The position numbers and the translations under genes were made by a program. The notes under the pieces are model-generated. The model had not been told where the DNA came from and ran no database searches. It was given only the letters and a program-made list of their open reading frames with translations. Shown here one piece after another: positions 19,111 to 30,000 of a stretch of 64,000 nucleotides of DNA; the first letter of the stretch is position 1, and each line of letters starts with the position of its first letter. The DNA comes from Streptomyces sp. CB02366 (GTDB lineage Bacteria; Actinomycetota; Actinomycetes; Streptomycetales; Streptomycetaceae): positions 476,870-540,869 of the forward strand of contig NZ_LIVT01000001.1 in the NCBI RefSeq assembly GCF_001905905.1, in the 5' to 3' direction.

Positions 19111-19129
19111 CCAGGTGAGCCTTACCTCA
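19111..19129. promoter_or_regulatory. Putative iron box (DmdR/IdeR type) upstream of class I fumarase
   Basis: Read on the minus strand, this is TGAGGTAAGGCTCACCTGG. It matches the Streptomyces desferrioxamine-operon iron box as I remember it (TTAGGTTAGGCTCACCTAA) at 15 of 19 positions, including the whole inner AGG..AGGCTCACCT core. It lies 89 bases before the fumarase start. Since the fumarase needs a 4Fe-4S cluster, iron control would make sense. Confidence 0.55.
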
Positions 19130-19217
19130 CAGGCATCCGCCGGAGGCGGCGTTCTACCCTGGTGGACGCGCTGCCCGAGGGAGGTCAGCCGCTGTCGCCG
19201 AGTGAGGAATGGCCGTC

Positions 19218-20885
<1,668 letters not shown>

Positions 20886-20901
20886 TCCATCGCCGTGCCT
20901 T

Positions 20902-20937
20902 CCGTGGGGGCCCGTCCGGCCGGACGGGCCCCCACGG
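20902..20937. terminator. 36-bp perfect palindrome, terminator after class I fumarase
   Basis: CCGTGGGGGCCCGTCCGG at 20902-20919 is followed directly by its exact reverse complement at 20920-20937. It starts 17 bases after the fumarase stop and separates the core gene from the biosynthetic cluster. Confidence 0.85.
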
Positions 20938-21057
20938 GGTGTCCGGAGAGCCCCGACCGCCCCCGCGCGGCGGCTCTTCCCCTCCGCGGCGGGCCTCCTC
21001 TTTCCCCCGTGGCGGCCTTCCCCGGCGGGCGGTCCCCCGGCCCTCCCCGCGGCGTCC

Positions 21058-22059
21058 TCAGTCGTCCAGCAGGCCCGACGTCGCGACCAGGTAGCCGAGT
21101 TGGGCGCGGCTGTTGCTGCCCAGCCGCTCGGACACCTTGCGCACGTGCTCGGCCACGCTGCGGCGGCTCATGCCGATCCGGCGGGCGATGGCCGCGTCCG
21201 TCTCCCCGTTCACGACCGCCCGGAGGATGGCGCGTTGGAGGCCGGAGGTCACCACGGGCGTGCGCAGCGGCGCGCGTTCGGGGCGCACGGGGACCGCGCG
21301 CGACCACGCCTCGTCGAAGTGGCGCGCCAGGAAGCGGACCAGGGACGGGTGCCGGACGCGCAGCGCCGTCTGCGGCTCGTCGGAGAACGGGATGAAGGCG
21401 AGGTCGCGGTCGAAGACGATGAACCGGTCCATGACCTCGGGCAGCGTCCGGACCTCGGCCCCTTCGGCGGTCACCTGCTCGATGTAGGCGAGCGTGGTGC
21501 GGTCCGAGCGGACGGTGTGCTGGTAGAGGGTGCGCTGGCGGATGCCGCGCCGCAGGCTGCCCAGGTCGCGCGGGAGGGACTGCTCCAGCACGTGCGCGGG
21601 GCGCCCGCCGCCGGGGTGGGCGGTGCGGACCTCGGAGCGGCAGCCGCCGACCCCCGCCTCCAGGGCCTTGCCGATGACGGCCGCCCCGGAGAGCCGGGTC
21701 AGGGCGGGGCGTTCCGGGGGGTGCGTCTCGGCGTACAGGCCCTCGAACGCGGCGAGGGTGGCACGGGCGGAGCGCAGGGTGCGGCGCTGTTCGGCGATCG
21801 CCTCCTCGATCGGGGCGAGGGCGGCGAAGGAGGCGGTCTCCGGCGGTACCGGGACGAGGTGGCCGGGCGTCTCCCGGTCGGCCACCACCAGGTGCAGGGA
21901 CCGCAGGCAGCGCGGGGCGGAGCCGTCGGGGAGGCCGCCCTCCCTCAGCGCACGGCGATAGGCCGCGAGCGCCGCCTCGCAGGGCTGTTCCGGTATCGAC
22001 CGGTCCGAGGGTGATTCACGGCAATCACATACCGGTGAGGGGGATTGGTCGTCCTTCAC
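21058..22059 (-). CDS. LuxR-type (GerE helix-turn-helix) regulator of the biosynthetic cluster
   Basis: This 333-residue protein ends in a GerE/LuxR DNA-binding domain (about residues 266-330: LQRAILRAVVNGETDAAIAR, RIGMSRRSVAEHVRKVSERL, SNSRAQLGYLVA). The first 250 residues resemble the TrmB/phospholipase D-like sensory region found in many Streptomyces pathway regulators: helical hairpin RRTLRSARATLAAFEGLY, then REGIRQRTLYQHTV-type strands. It is divergent from the exporter and synthase operon, which it probably activates. The start is GTG 22059; the ribosome site is weak. Confidence 0.88.
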   Translation of the reverse strand: MKDDQSPSPVCDCRESPSDRSIPEQPCEAALAAYRRALREGGLPDGSAPRCLRSLHLVVADRETPGHLVPVPPETASFAALAPIEEAIAEQRRTLRSARATLAAFEGLYAETHPPERPALTRLSGAAVIGKALEAGVGGCRSEVRTAHPGGGRPAHVLEQSLPRDLGSLRRGIRQRTLYQHTVRSDRTTLAYIEQVTAEGAEVRTLPEVMDRFIVFDRDLAFIPFSDEPQTALRVRHPSLVRFLARHFDEAWSRAVPVRPERAPLRTPVVTSGLQRAILRAVVNGETDAAIARRIGMSRRSVAEHVRKVSERLGSNSRAQLGYLVATSGLLDD

Positions 22060-22129
22060 AAGGGTGCAGATTACCTTTGTGCAAACGGGCGCCGCCCGGG
22101 CGGCGCCCGTACTCGACGAGTATGTCCGG
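22060..22129. promoter_or_regulatory. Short divergent promoter region of the biosynthetic cluster
   Basis: Only about 70 bases separate the regulator and the exporter. An AT-rich segment carries TTTGTGCAAA (22076-22085), a palindrome around TG, and the related TGCAGATTACC just before it. Both the regulator and the operon must be transcribed from here. Confidence 0.45.
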
Positions 22130-23524
22130 GTGACATCGGAAAACGACGGCGCGGACAGGCCGAGGGCGAACGAACCGGGTGGCGGCGCCGGGAAGAACCG
22201 GGACGCGGCGGTCTCCGAGCGCCGTTTCCGATTCCTCGTCGCCGGATACGCGGTGTCTTCCTACGGCACATTCCTCAATATGGTGGCGCTCAATCTGTTC
22301 GTCTACGAGACGACCGGCCGGGCGCTGGCCATGGGTTTGTTCATGGCGGTGCGGCTGGCCTCGGGATTCGTCGCCGGACTGGTCGTGGGCGGACTTCTCG
22401 CCCGGTGCAGCGCGAAAAGCGTGATGTTGTGGGCGAACATCGGGCAGGGCGCCGTGATGCTGCTGCTCGTCCTGGCGCCGGACGGTCTGCTGACCGGGGC
22501 GCTGACGGCGGTCTCGGTGGTGGTCGGGGCGTGCGGGACTCTGTTCATGGTGGCGCTGCGCAGCTCGATCCCGGAGATGGTCGGCGAGGACCGCCGGGCA
22601 TGGGCGAACTCGTTGTCGATCACCGGGCGTTCGCTGGCCATGGTGGCGGGGTTCGCCTCGGCGGGCGCAGTGGTCACCCTCGTCGGTTACACGGCCGCCT
22701 TCCTGGTCGACATGGCGACCTTCGCGGTGTGCGCGGCGACGGTGGCGCTGCTGCCGATCGCGGGCGGCAAGGGCGCGCCCGGCACGAGCGGGGAGAAGGC
22801 CGGGGCCGAGGAGGAGGCCGAGAGGGCCGGGGGCGGGGGCCGGTGGCGGCCGACGGCCTTCCTGGCGCTCGCCGCCGCCCCCGGTCTCGGCCTGATGGTG
22901 GCGCTGCGCGGGGTCGACGCGTTCGGCTCCTCGTCCCACAACGCGGCCCTGCCGATCTACTCGGTCTCGCTGGACGCGTCGAACCCGGCCGTGTTCGTCA
23001 GCGCGTTCTGGTGTGTGTGGGCGCTCGGCAACATCGGGGCCCAGCAGGTGGTCCAGCGGTACGCGCAGCGCACCGGACGCTCGGTGGGAGCGCTGGGTTT
23101 CGGCTACGGCACGGTGGTGATGTCGGCCGCCTTCATCGCGGCGTTCGCCGGGTTCCCGCTCGCCGTCACGGCGGTGATCGCGCTGATCGCGGGGGCCGCG
23201 GACGGCCTCACGGAGGTCTCGTACACCTCGCACCTGCAGACACTTCCGGCCACCTTGCGCGGACATGCCTTCGGACTGTCGGCCACGTTGGAGAATCTCG
23301 GTTTCGGCGTCGGCATGATCCTCGTGGCGGCGGCCCTCGACCGGTTCTCCCCGCCGATGGTGGTGGGCTGGTCCCATGGCGCCGCCATCGTCGTCGCCGT
23401 GGTGTTCCTGCTGAGGGTGGCGGGGTTGCGGCGGGCGGGACGGGCGGGGCTGCGAAAGGGAGAGGCCGTTGAGGGACGACCGGATCGCGGTGATCGGGAC
23501 GGCGTTGAGGTTACCGGGGGCTGA
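22130..23524 (+). CDS. MFS transporter, probable exporter of the cluster product
   Basis: This protein of about 464 residues has 12 predicted membrane helices and the MFS drug-exporter pattern: RRFRFLVAGYAVSSYGTFLN at the first helix, ALAMGLFMAVRLASGFVAGL and a loop-2-3 basic turn (ARCSAKSV). A charged Gly/Glu-rich central loop (about residues 205-235) separates the two halves. It is the first gene of the cluster operon, so export and self-protection are the likely roles. The start is uncertain: GTG 22130 is preferred because the longer frame to 22064 runs into the promoter. Its last 56 bases overlap the PKS gene. Confidence 0.88.
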   Translation: MTSENDGADRPRANEPGGGAGKNRDAAVSERRFRFLVAGYAVSSYGTFLNMVALNLFVYETTGRALAMGLFMAVRLASGFVAGLVVGGLLARCSAKSVMLWANIGQGAVMLLLVLAPDGLLTGALTAVSVVVGACGTLFMVALRSSIPEMVGEDRRAWANSLSITGRSLAMVAGFASAGAVVTLVGYTAAFLVDMATFAVCAATVALLPIAGGKGAPGTSGEKAGAEEEAERAGGGGRWRPTAFLALAAAPGLGLMVALRGVDAFGSSSHNAALPIYSVSLDASNPAVFVSAFWCVWALGNIGAQQVVQRYAQRTGRSVGALGFGYGTVVMSAAFIAAFAGFPLAVTAVIALIAGAADGLTEVSYTSHLQTLPATLRGHAFGLSATLENLGFGVGMILVAAALDRFSPPMVVGWSHGAAIVVAVVFLLRVAGLRRAGRAGLRKGEAVEGRPDRGDRDGVEVTGG

Positions 23525-26500
23525 CACCTCGGAGGCGTACTGGCGCGACGTCCGGGCGGGGGTCAGCCGGGTGCGCCGGTTCACCCGGGCCGGGTTCGCG
23601 GCGGCGGGGGTGCCCGCGGAGCGGTACGAGCGGCCCGGGTTCACCGGGGCGAGCGCGCCCCTGGCGGAGGTGGACGGGTTCGACGCCGGCTTCTTCGGGA
23701 TGAGCGGGCGGGAGGCCGAACTCACCGATCCGCAGCACCGGTTGTTCCTGGAGTGCTGCTTCCACGCCCTGGAGGACGCCGGGTACGCGGGCGGGAGCGG
23801 TGGGGCGGACCCGGTACGGCAGGGCGGCTCCGTACGGCAGGGGGCCGGGCGCGGGGGCGGCGGCTCCGTACGCCGGGGGCCCGGGGGCGGGCGCGGGACA
23901 GGCGGCTCCGTACGGATCGGGGTGTACGGCAGCTCCGGCTACCGCCTGTACTCGCTGCACAGCTATCTGGCGGAGAACCTGGCGGCGGAGGCCGCTTCGG
24001 ACGACTGGATGACCGCCAAGCAGGTCCAGGTCGGCACCTACCCGGACTTCCTCGCCACGCGGGCGGCCTTCCGCCTCGGTCTGACCGGGCCCGCGCTCAC
24101 CGTGTCCACGGCCTGTTCCAGCTCCCTGGTCTCGGTGCACCTGGCCTGCCAGGCGCTGCGCGCCGGGGACGCGGACCTGATGCTGGTGGGCTCGGCCGCG
24201 CTGCACCTGCCGCAGGTCAGCGGCCAGGTACCGGTGAAGGGCTCCACCCTCTCCCCCACCGGCGCCGTCCGGGCCTTCGACGCGGAGGCGGACGGCACGG
24301 TCGGGGGCAACGGGGCCGTCGCCGTCCTCCTCAAGCCGCTGGTCCGGGCGCTGGAGGACGGCGACACCGTGCACGCGGTGATCCTGGGCTCGGCGGTCAC
24401 CAACGACGGCGCGGACAAGGGCGGCGGCACGGCCGGCGGTTCGGGTGGGGGCGCCCGCCCCCGTACGGGCCGCGGGGGGTTCGCCGCGCCCGGGGTCGCC
24501 GGGCAGCGGGACGCGGTGCTCGGGGCGTTGCGCGCGGCGGGCGTGGACGCCGCGTCGATCGGCTATGTGGAGGCGCACGGCACGGGCACGCCGAAGGGCG
24601 ACCCGATCGAGTTCGCCGCCCTGACCGAGGCGTTCCGCGCCCACACCGATCGGACCGGGTTCTGTGCGCTCGGCTCGACGAAACCGGCCATCGGCCACCT
24701 GGACAGCGCGGCCGGGCTCGCCGGGCTGGTCAAGGCCGTCGAGGTGCTGCGCCACGGGGTCGTCCCCCCGCTGGTGAACTTCACCCGCCCCAACCCGGCG
24801 CTGGCGGTGGACGACAGCCCGTTCCTGCTGCCGACGCGGGAGGGCGCCTGGCCGCTGCCGGGGGTGCGGCGCGCCGGTGTGCACGCGATCGGCATGGGCG
24901 GTACCAACGCTCATGTGATCCTGGAACAGGCTCCGCAGGCCGTGCCCGCGGCGCCCGCCCCCACGCCGCCGCCCGCCCTGCTGCCGGTCTCGGCCGCCGA
25001 CGGCGACGCGTTGCGGGCGTACGCCGGTGCGCTGCGCGATCACCTGGCGGACGGGTCCGCGCCCGCCCCCTCCCCCGCCGACCTGGTGACCACCACCGCG
25101 CTCGGCCGCCGGCTCCTGCCGCACCGGCTGGTGGTGACGACCGCGGACCCGGTCGCCGGACTCGACGCGTTCCTGTCCGGGGCTCCGGCGGGCGAGGCGT
25201 ACACGACCGGGGTGGTGGACGGCGCCCGGCAGCCGGTGTTCCTGTTCAGCGGACAGGGCGGCGGGCATCCGGGCATGGGCGCCGAACTCGCCGCGCGCTT
25301 CCCGGTGGCGGCCGAGGTGCTGGAGGAGTGCGCCCGGGTGTACGCCGAGGAGACCGGCCGGGGCGGCTTCCTGGACCGGATCGTCGGCGGGCGGGGCCCC
25401 GAACGGTGGGACACCGCTTTCGCACAGCCGGCCCTGTTCGCCCTCCAGCTCGCCCAGGCCCGGCTGTGGGAGCGGCTCGGGGTCGTCCCGGCCCGGGTCG
25501 CCGGGCACAGTGTCGGCGCGTACGCGGCGCTCTGCGCGGCCGGGGCGCTGGAGAGCGAGGACGCGATGCGGCTGGTGTGCGGGCGCGGGCGGTTGATGGA
25601 GGAGCGGTCCGCCCCGGGGGCGATGGTCTCCGCGTTCGTCTCCCGCGACCGGGCGCGGGAGCTGCTGGCCGCCGTGTCGGGGCTGGAACTGGCCGTGGTC
25701 AACGGGGCGGACCACCACGTGCTGGGCGGCCCCGTGGGGGCGGTGGACGCGGCGCTGGCGCTGTTGGCGGCCCGGGGCGAGGCCCACGAGGTGCTGGCGG
25801 TGGACCGGGCGTTCCACACGGCGCTGCTCGACCCGGCGCTGGCGGAGTTCCGGGCGCTGGCCGGTGAGGTGGAACTCCGGCCGCTGCACACCGGGTTCGT
25901 CGACGGCATCGACGGCACGGACCGGCCCGCCGGGTGGCGGCCGGACGCCGCGTACCTGGTCGCGCAGGCCCGCCGCACGGCCGATTTCGCCGCCGTCCTG
26001 GAGCGGTTGGACGAAGGACCTCGGGCCGGTGGGCCGTTGCTGGTGGAGCTGGGGCCGTCCGCCGTGCTGACGGGGATGGTCCGCCGGTCGCTGCCGGGCG
26101 CGGTCTGCGTACCGACCCGGGACGGGGACCGGGCGGTGGCCGCGCTGCACTGCGCCGGGGCGCCGGTGGACTGGGCGGCGCTGCTCGACGGCTGCGGCGG
26201 CCGGCGCGTCCGGCTGCCCACCTACCCCTTCCAGCGCCGCTCGCACTGGAGGGGCCCGGCCCCGTACACACCGGACCCGGACCCGTCCCCCGCGCCGCTC
26301 ACGCCGCCCGGTCCGGCCGCGCCCCCGGCGCCGCGTGCCCCGCTCACGCCGGTCCCGGACCCGCCTACCGCGCCGCACGTACCGCCGCCGGGTACGGCCG
26401 GTCGCGGCACCGTTCACCCCTTCCCGCTCTCCCCGGAGGACCGCATGACCGAACAGGCCGTACTGGACAGGGTGCTGGAGCTGACCGCGCGCCATCTCGG

Positions 26501-27053
26501 CCACCGGCCCGAGGAGGTCGAGGCCGACCGCACGTTCGTCGGGCTCGGCGCGGACTCGCTCCAGCTCATCGGGATGGTGCGGCAACTGGAGGCGGAGTTC
26601 GGCGCGGAGATCGGCATCCGGGAGGTGCTGGAGGAGGCGGGCACCCCCCGGCTGACGGCCGCGCTGATAGCGGGGCGGGCGGCCCCCGCGACGACGGGGG
26701 CCGCCGGTCCCTCCCCCGCGGCCGGGGGGCGGGGTACGGAGGCGTCGACCGCCGACGCGCCCGCCACCGCCACCGGCACCGCCACCCCCACCACCAGCAC
26801 CGGCACCGGCACCGGCACCGGCGCCCGGCTCCTCGACCCGCCCGGCGCGGAGACCGCCGCCCCCGGCGCGGAGACCACGGACCCCGGCGCGGACACCGCT
26901 GCTCCCGGCGCGTCCGTCCTCGCCACCCGGGCCGAGGTCACCGCGCTGTCCGAGCAGGTACGCCGACTGGCCGAGACGCAGGCCGCGATGATCACCCAGC
27001 TCTCCGAGGCCGTCGCACTGCTGACCGCCCGCGCCGGCTCGGACGCCCGATGA
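23469..27053 (+). CDS. Type I polyketide synthase module KS-AT-ACP
   Basis: This 1,194-residue protein holds one minimal extension module. The KS (about residues 4-460) has active Cys216 in VSTACSSSLVSVH, His370 in VEAHGTGTPKGDP and His410 in KPAIGHLDSAAG. The AT (about 585-890) has Ser681 in GHSVGAYAAL and His783 in RAFHTALLDP; the AFH form suggests malonyl-CoA. The ACP (about 1000-1080) has Ser1030 in GLGADSLQLIG. A Thr/Gly-rich linker and a C-terminal coiled coil (EQVRRLAETQAAMITQLSEA) end the protein and probably dock to the next one. There is no KR, DH or ER, so the beta-keto group is left for the aminotransferase. There is no loading domain. The KS carries two Gly/Arg-rich inserts. The start is TTG with AAAGGGAGAGG upstream, and codon 15 is TTA. 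Confidence 0.93.
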   Translation: MRDDRIAVIGTALRLPGADTSEAYWRDVRAGVSRVRRFTRAGFAAAGVPAERYERPGFTGASAPLAEVDGFDAGFFGMSGREAELTDPQHRLFLECCFHALEDAGYAGGSGGADPVRQGGSVRQGAGRGGGGSVRRGPGGGRGTGGSVRIGVYGSSGYRLYSLHSYLAENLAAEAASDDWMTAKQVQVGTYPDFLATRAAFRLGLTGPALTVSTACSSSLVSVHLACQALRAGDADLMLVGSAALHLPQVSGQVPVKGSTLSPTGAVRAFDAEADGTVGGNGAVAVLLKPLVRALEDGDTVHAVILGSAVTNDGADKGGGTAGGSGGGARPRTGRGGFAAPGVAGQRDAVLGALRAAGVDAASIGYVEAHGTGTPKGDPIEFAALTEAFRAHTDRTGFCALGSTKPAIGHLDSAAGLAGLVKAVEVLRHGVVPPLVNFTRPNPALAVDDSPFLLPTREGAWPLPGVRRAGVHAIGMGGTNAHVILEQAPQAVPAAPAPTPPPALLPVSAADGDALRAYAGALRDHLADGSAPAPSPADLVTTTALGRRLLPHRLVVTTADPVAGLDAFLSGAPAGEAYTTGVVDGARQPVFLFSGQGGGHPGMGAELAARFPVAAEVLEECARVYAEETGRGGFLDRIVGGRGPERWDTAFAQPALFALQLAQARLWERLGVVPARVAGHSVGAYAALCAAGALESEDAMRLVCGRGRLMEERSAPGAMVSAFVSRDRARELLAAVSGLELAVVNGADHHVLGGPVGAVDAALALLAARGEAHEVLAVDRAFHTALLDPALAEFRALAGEVELRPLHTGFVDGIDGTDRPAGWRPDAAYLVAQARRTADFAAVLERLDEGPRAGGPLLVELGPSAVLTGMVRRSLPGAVCVPTRDGDRAVAALHCAGAPVDWAALLDGCGGRRVRLPTYPFQRRSHWRGPAPYTPDPDPSPAPLTPPGPAAPPAPRAPLTPVPDPPTAPHVPPPGTAGRGTVHPFPLSPEDRMTEQAVLDRVLELTARHLGHRPEEVEADRTFVGLGADSLQLIGMVRQLEAEFGAEIGIREVLEEAGTPRLTAALIAGRAAPATTGAAGPSPAAGGRGTEASTADAPATATGTATPTTSTGTGTGTGARLLDPPGAETAAPGAETTDPGADTAAPGASVLATRAEVTALSEQVRRLAETQAAMITQLSEAVALLTARAGSDAR
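23511..23513 (+). promoter_or_regulatory. TTA codon 15 of the PKS gene (bldA control point)
   Basis: The PKS frame reads TTG AGG GAC ... GCG TTG AGG TTA CCG, so Leu15 is encoded by TTA. In Streptomyces this codon is read only by the bldA tRNA, which matures late, so an early TTA can hold back translation of the whole coupled operon. I saw no other in-frame TTA in the cluster. Confidence 0.8.
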
Positions 27054-30000
27054 GCGCGGGCGCCCCCGCGACCCCCGGTTCCGCCGCCGACGCGGTGGAC
27101 CGGGCCGTCGAACTGTCGCGCGCGCTCACCGCCCGGCTCGCACAAGCCCGAGCGGAAGCAGAAGCCCGCGCGGAAGCGCAAGCGCGAGCGGGGGAAGCGG
27201 CGGGGGGCCACGCCGCGCGGCCGACCGCACCGGCCGACCGCACCGGGGAGGCGGCGCCCGCCGCCGCGTCCGGCCACGGCCCCCGTCTCGTCGTGGACGC
27301 GGCGGGCGGGATGGCGGGAGCGGGGGCCGACGCCGTCCAGCGGGCCCACACCGCGTCCCTGATCCGGCGGTTCACCGAGCGCACCCGTACCTCCAAGGAG
27401 CTGGCCCAGCGGCACCGTTCGGTGCTGGCCGACAGCCGGGCCGTCGTGGGGTTCCGGGACGCCACCAAGGAGATGCTCTACCCGATCGCCGCCCGTTCGG
27501 CCCGCGGCTCCCGGCTCACCGACGTGGACGGCAACGTCTACACCGACATCACCATGGGGTTCGGCGCGCTGCTCCTGGGCCACGAGGCGCAGCCGGTCAC
27601 CGAGGCCGTGCGCCGCCACCTCGCCGACGGGCTGCGCTTCGGCCCCCGGTCCCCCGACGCCGGGGAGGCCGCCGTCCTGCTCGCCGGGCTGACCGGCATG
27701 GAGCGGGTGGCCTTCGCCTCGTCGGGCACGGAGGCGAACTCGGCGGCGATCCGGCTGGCCCGCGCCGCGACCGGGCGCGACAAGGTCGTCATGTTCCGGG
27801 GCTCGTACCACGGCCACATCGACTCCGTCCTCGGCCGCCCCGGCGGCCCCGGGCAGCACGCCGTGCCCGTGTCGCGGGGCATTCCGGCCAGTGCGGTGGC
27901 GGAGCTGATCGTGCTGGAGTACGGGGCCCAGGAGGCGTTGGAGACGATCGACGCCCTCGGAGACACGGTCGCGGCCGTGCTCGTCGAGCCGGTGCAGTGC
28001 CGCAACCCCGGTCTTCGGCCGGTGGAGTTCGTCCGGGCGCTGCGTGAACTCACCGCGCGACGCGGCATCGTGCTGCTCTTCGACGAGATGCTGACCGGCC
28101 TGCGGCCCCACCCGCGGGGCGCGCAGGACCACTTCGGGGTGGTGCCGGACCTCGCCACGTACGGCAAGGCGCTCGGGGCGGGGTTCCCGATCGGCGCGGT
28201 GGCCGGGCGGGCGGACCTCCTCGACGGGGTGGACGGCGGGTTCTGGCGGTACGGCGAGCCGGGCGGGCCCTCGCGGGAGACCACCTTCATCGGCGGGACG
28301 TACATGCAGCACCCGCTGTCGATGGCGGCGGCCCGTGCGGTCCTCGCCCACCTCTCCGAGCGGGGCCCGGGGCTCCAGAGCGGCCTGAACGCCCGCACCC
28401 GGGCGCTCGCGGACCGGCTCAACGCCTTCTTCCGCGAGGAGGAGTTCCCGCTGGAGCTGACGCACTTCGGTTCGATGTTCCGCTTCAAGCACCGCGCCGA
28501 CCTGGAGTTGCTCTACCACCACCTCCAACTGCGCGGTGTGCACGTATGGGAGTGGCGCAGCTTCTACCTCTCCACCGCCCACACCGAGGAGGACGTGCAC
28601 CGGGTCGCGGAGGCGGTGGAGGGGTCGCTGCGCGAGCTGCGCGAGGGCGGCTTCCTCTCCCGGCCCGCCCGCTCGTCCGCCGTGCGCCGGTCCGAGGCCC
28701 CGCGCCCCGCCCCCGGTTTCGGCGTCTACTTCTTCGGCGACTACCCGCAGAGCGAGAAGGCCGGGGCGAACGACGGGTCCGGTACGCCGGAGGCGTACGA
28801 GACCGTCCTGGAGACCGCGCGCTTCGCCGACGAGCGCGGGTTCTCCTCCGTCTGGCTTCCCGAGCGGCACTTCGACTCCTTCGGCGGGCTCTTCCCCAAC
28901 CCCGCCGTGCTCGCCGCCGCCGTGGCCCGGGAGACCGGACGCATCCGGATCAACGCGGGCTCCGTCGTCCTGCCGCTGCACGATCCGGTGCGCATCGCGG
29001 AGGAGTGGTCGGTGGTCGACAACCTCTCCGGCGGCCGGGTCGGCATCGGCTGCGCCACCGGCTGGCACGCCCGGGACTTCGCCCTGCACCCGGACCGGTT
29101 CGCGGACCGGCGGCGGATCGCCTTCGACCACCTCGACGAGGTGCGGCGGCTGTGGCGCGGCGAGGCGGTGCGGCGGCGCACGGGCGAGGGCGCGGAGGCG
29201 GAGATCCGGGTCCGGCCGCGCCCGGTGCAGGAGGAGCCTCCGCTCTTCCTGGCCACCTCCGGTCAGCGGGGCTCGTACGAGGAGGCGGCCCGGCGCGGGC
29301 TCGGGGTCGTCACCAACCTGATGGGCCAGAGCGTGGAGGAGCTGGCGGCGAACATCGCGCACTACCGGCGTACCCGGGCGGAGTGCGGGCTCGATCCGGC
29401 GGCCGGGCGGGTGGCGGTGCTGGTGCACACGTACCTGGCCGACGACCATGCCACCGCACGGGCGGACGCCCTGGAGCCGATGGTGCGGTACCTGCGGTCC
29501 TCGCTGCTGATGCGCTCGGCGGCGACGGCCGCGGGGCAGCGGCGCGAGGACGTGGCGGCGGCGGGCGAGGAGGACCTGGACTACCTGTTCCGCCGGGCCT
29601 ACGACCGCTACTGCGACCGGCGGGCGCTGATCGGCACGCCCGCGACCGTCGCCCCGCTCGTCGACGCGCTGCACGGGGCGGGGGTGGACGAGATCGCCGC
29701 GCTGGTCGACTTCGGGATGGACCGGGCGCGGCTGCGGTCGGGGCTGGAGCACCTGGACGCCCTGCGCCGCCGGACGGCGGAGCGGACGGCGGACCGGACC
29801 GCGGCCCGGACGCCGGAGCGGCCGGAGGACCGGCCGGAGGACCGGGCGGAGGACCGGGCGGAGGACCGGGCGGAGGACCGGACTGCGGCTGCGGCACTGG
29901 TGCAGCCCGCCGTGCGGGAGACCGTCGCGCCCGCCACCCCCGCCCAGCGCCGGCTCTGGCTGGCCGCGCAGGTGCTGGAGAACCCGGCGGCGTACAACGA

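Noticed and set aside
23511..26585. 1,024-codon minus-strand open frame antisense to the PKS
   Set aside because: It has no domain or motif and mirrors the strong third-position GC bias of the PKS gene.
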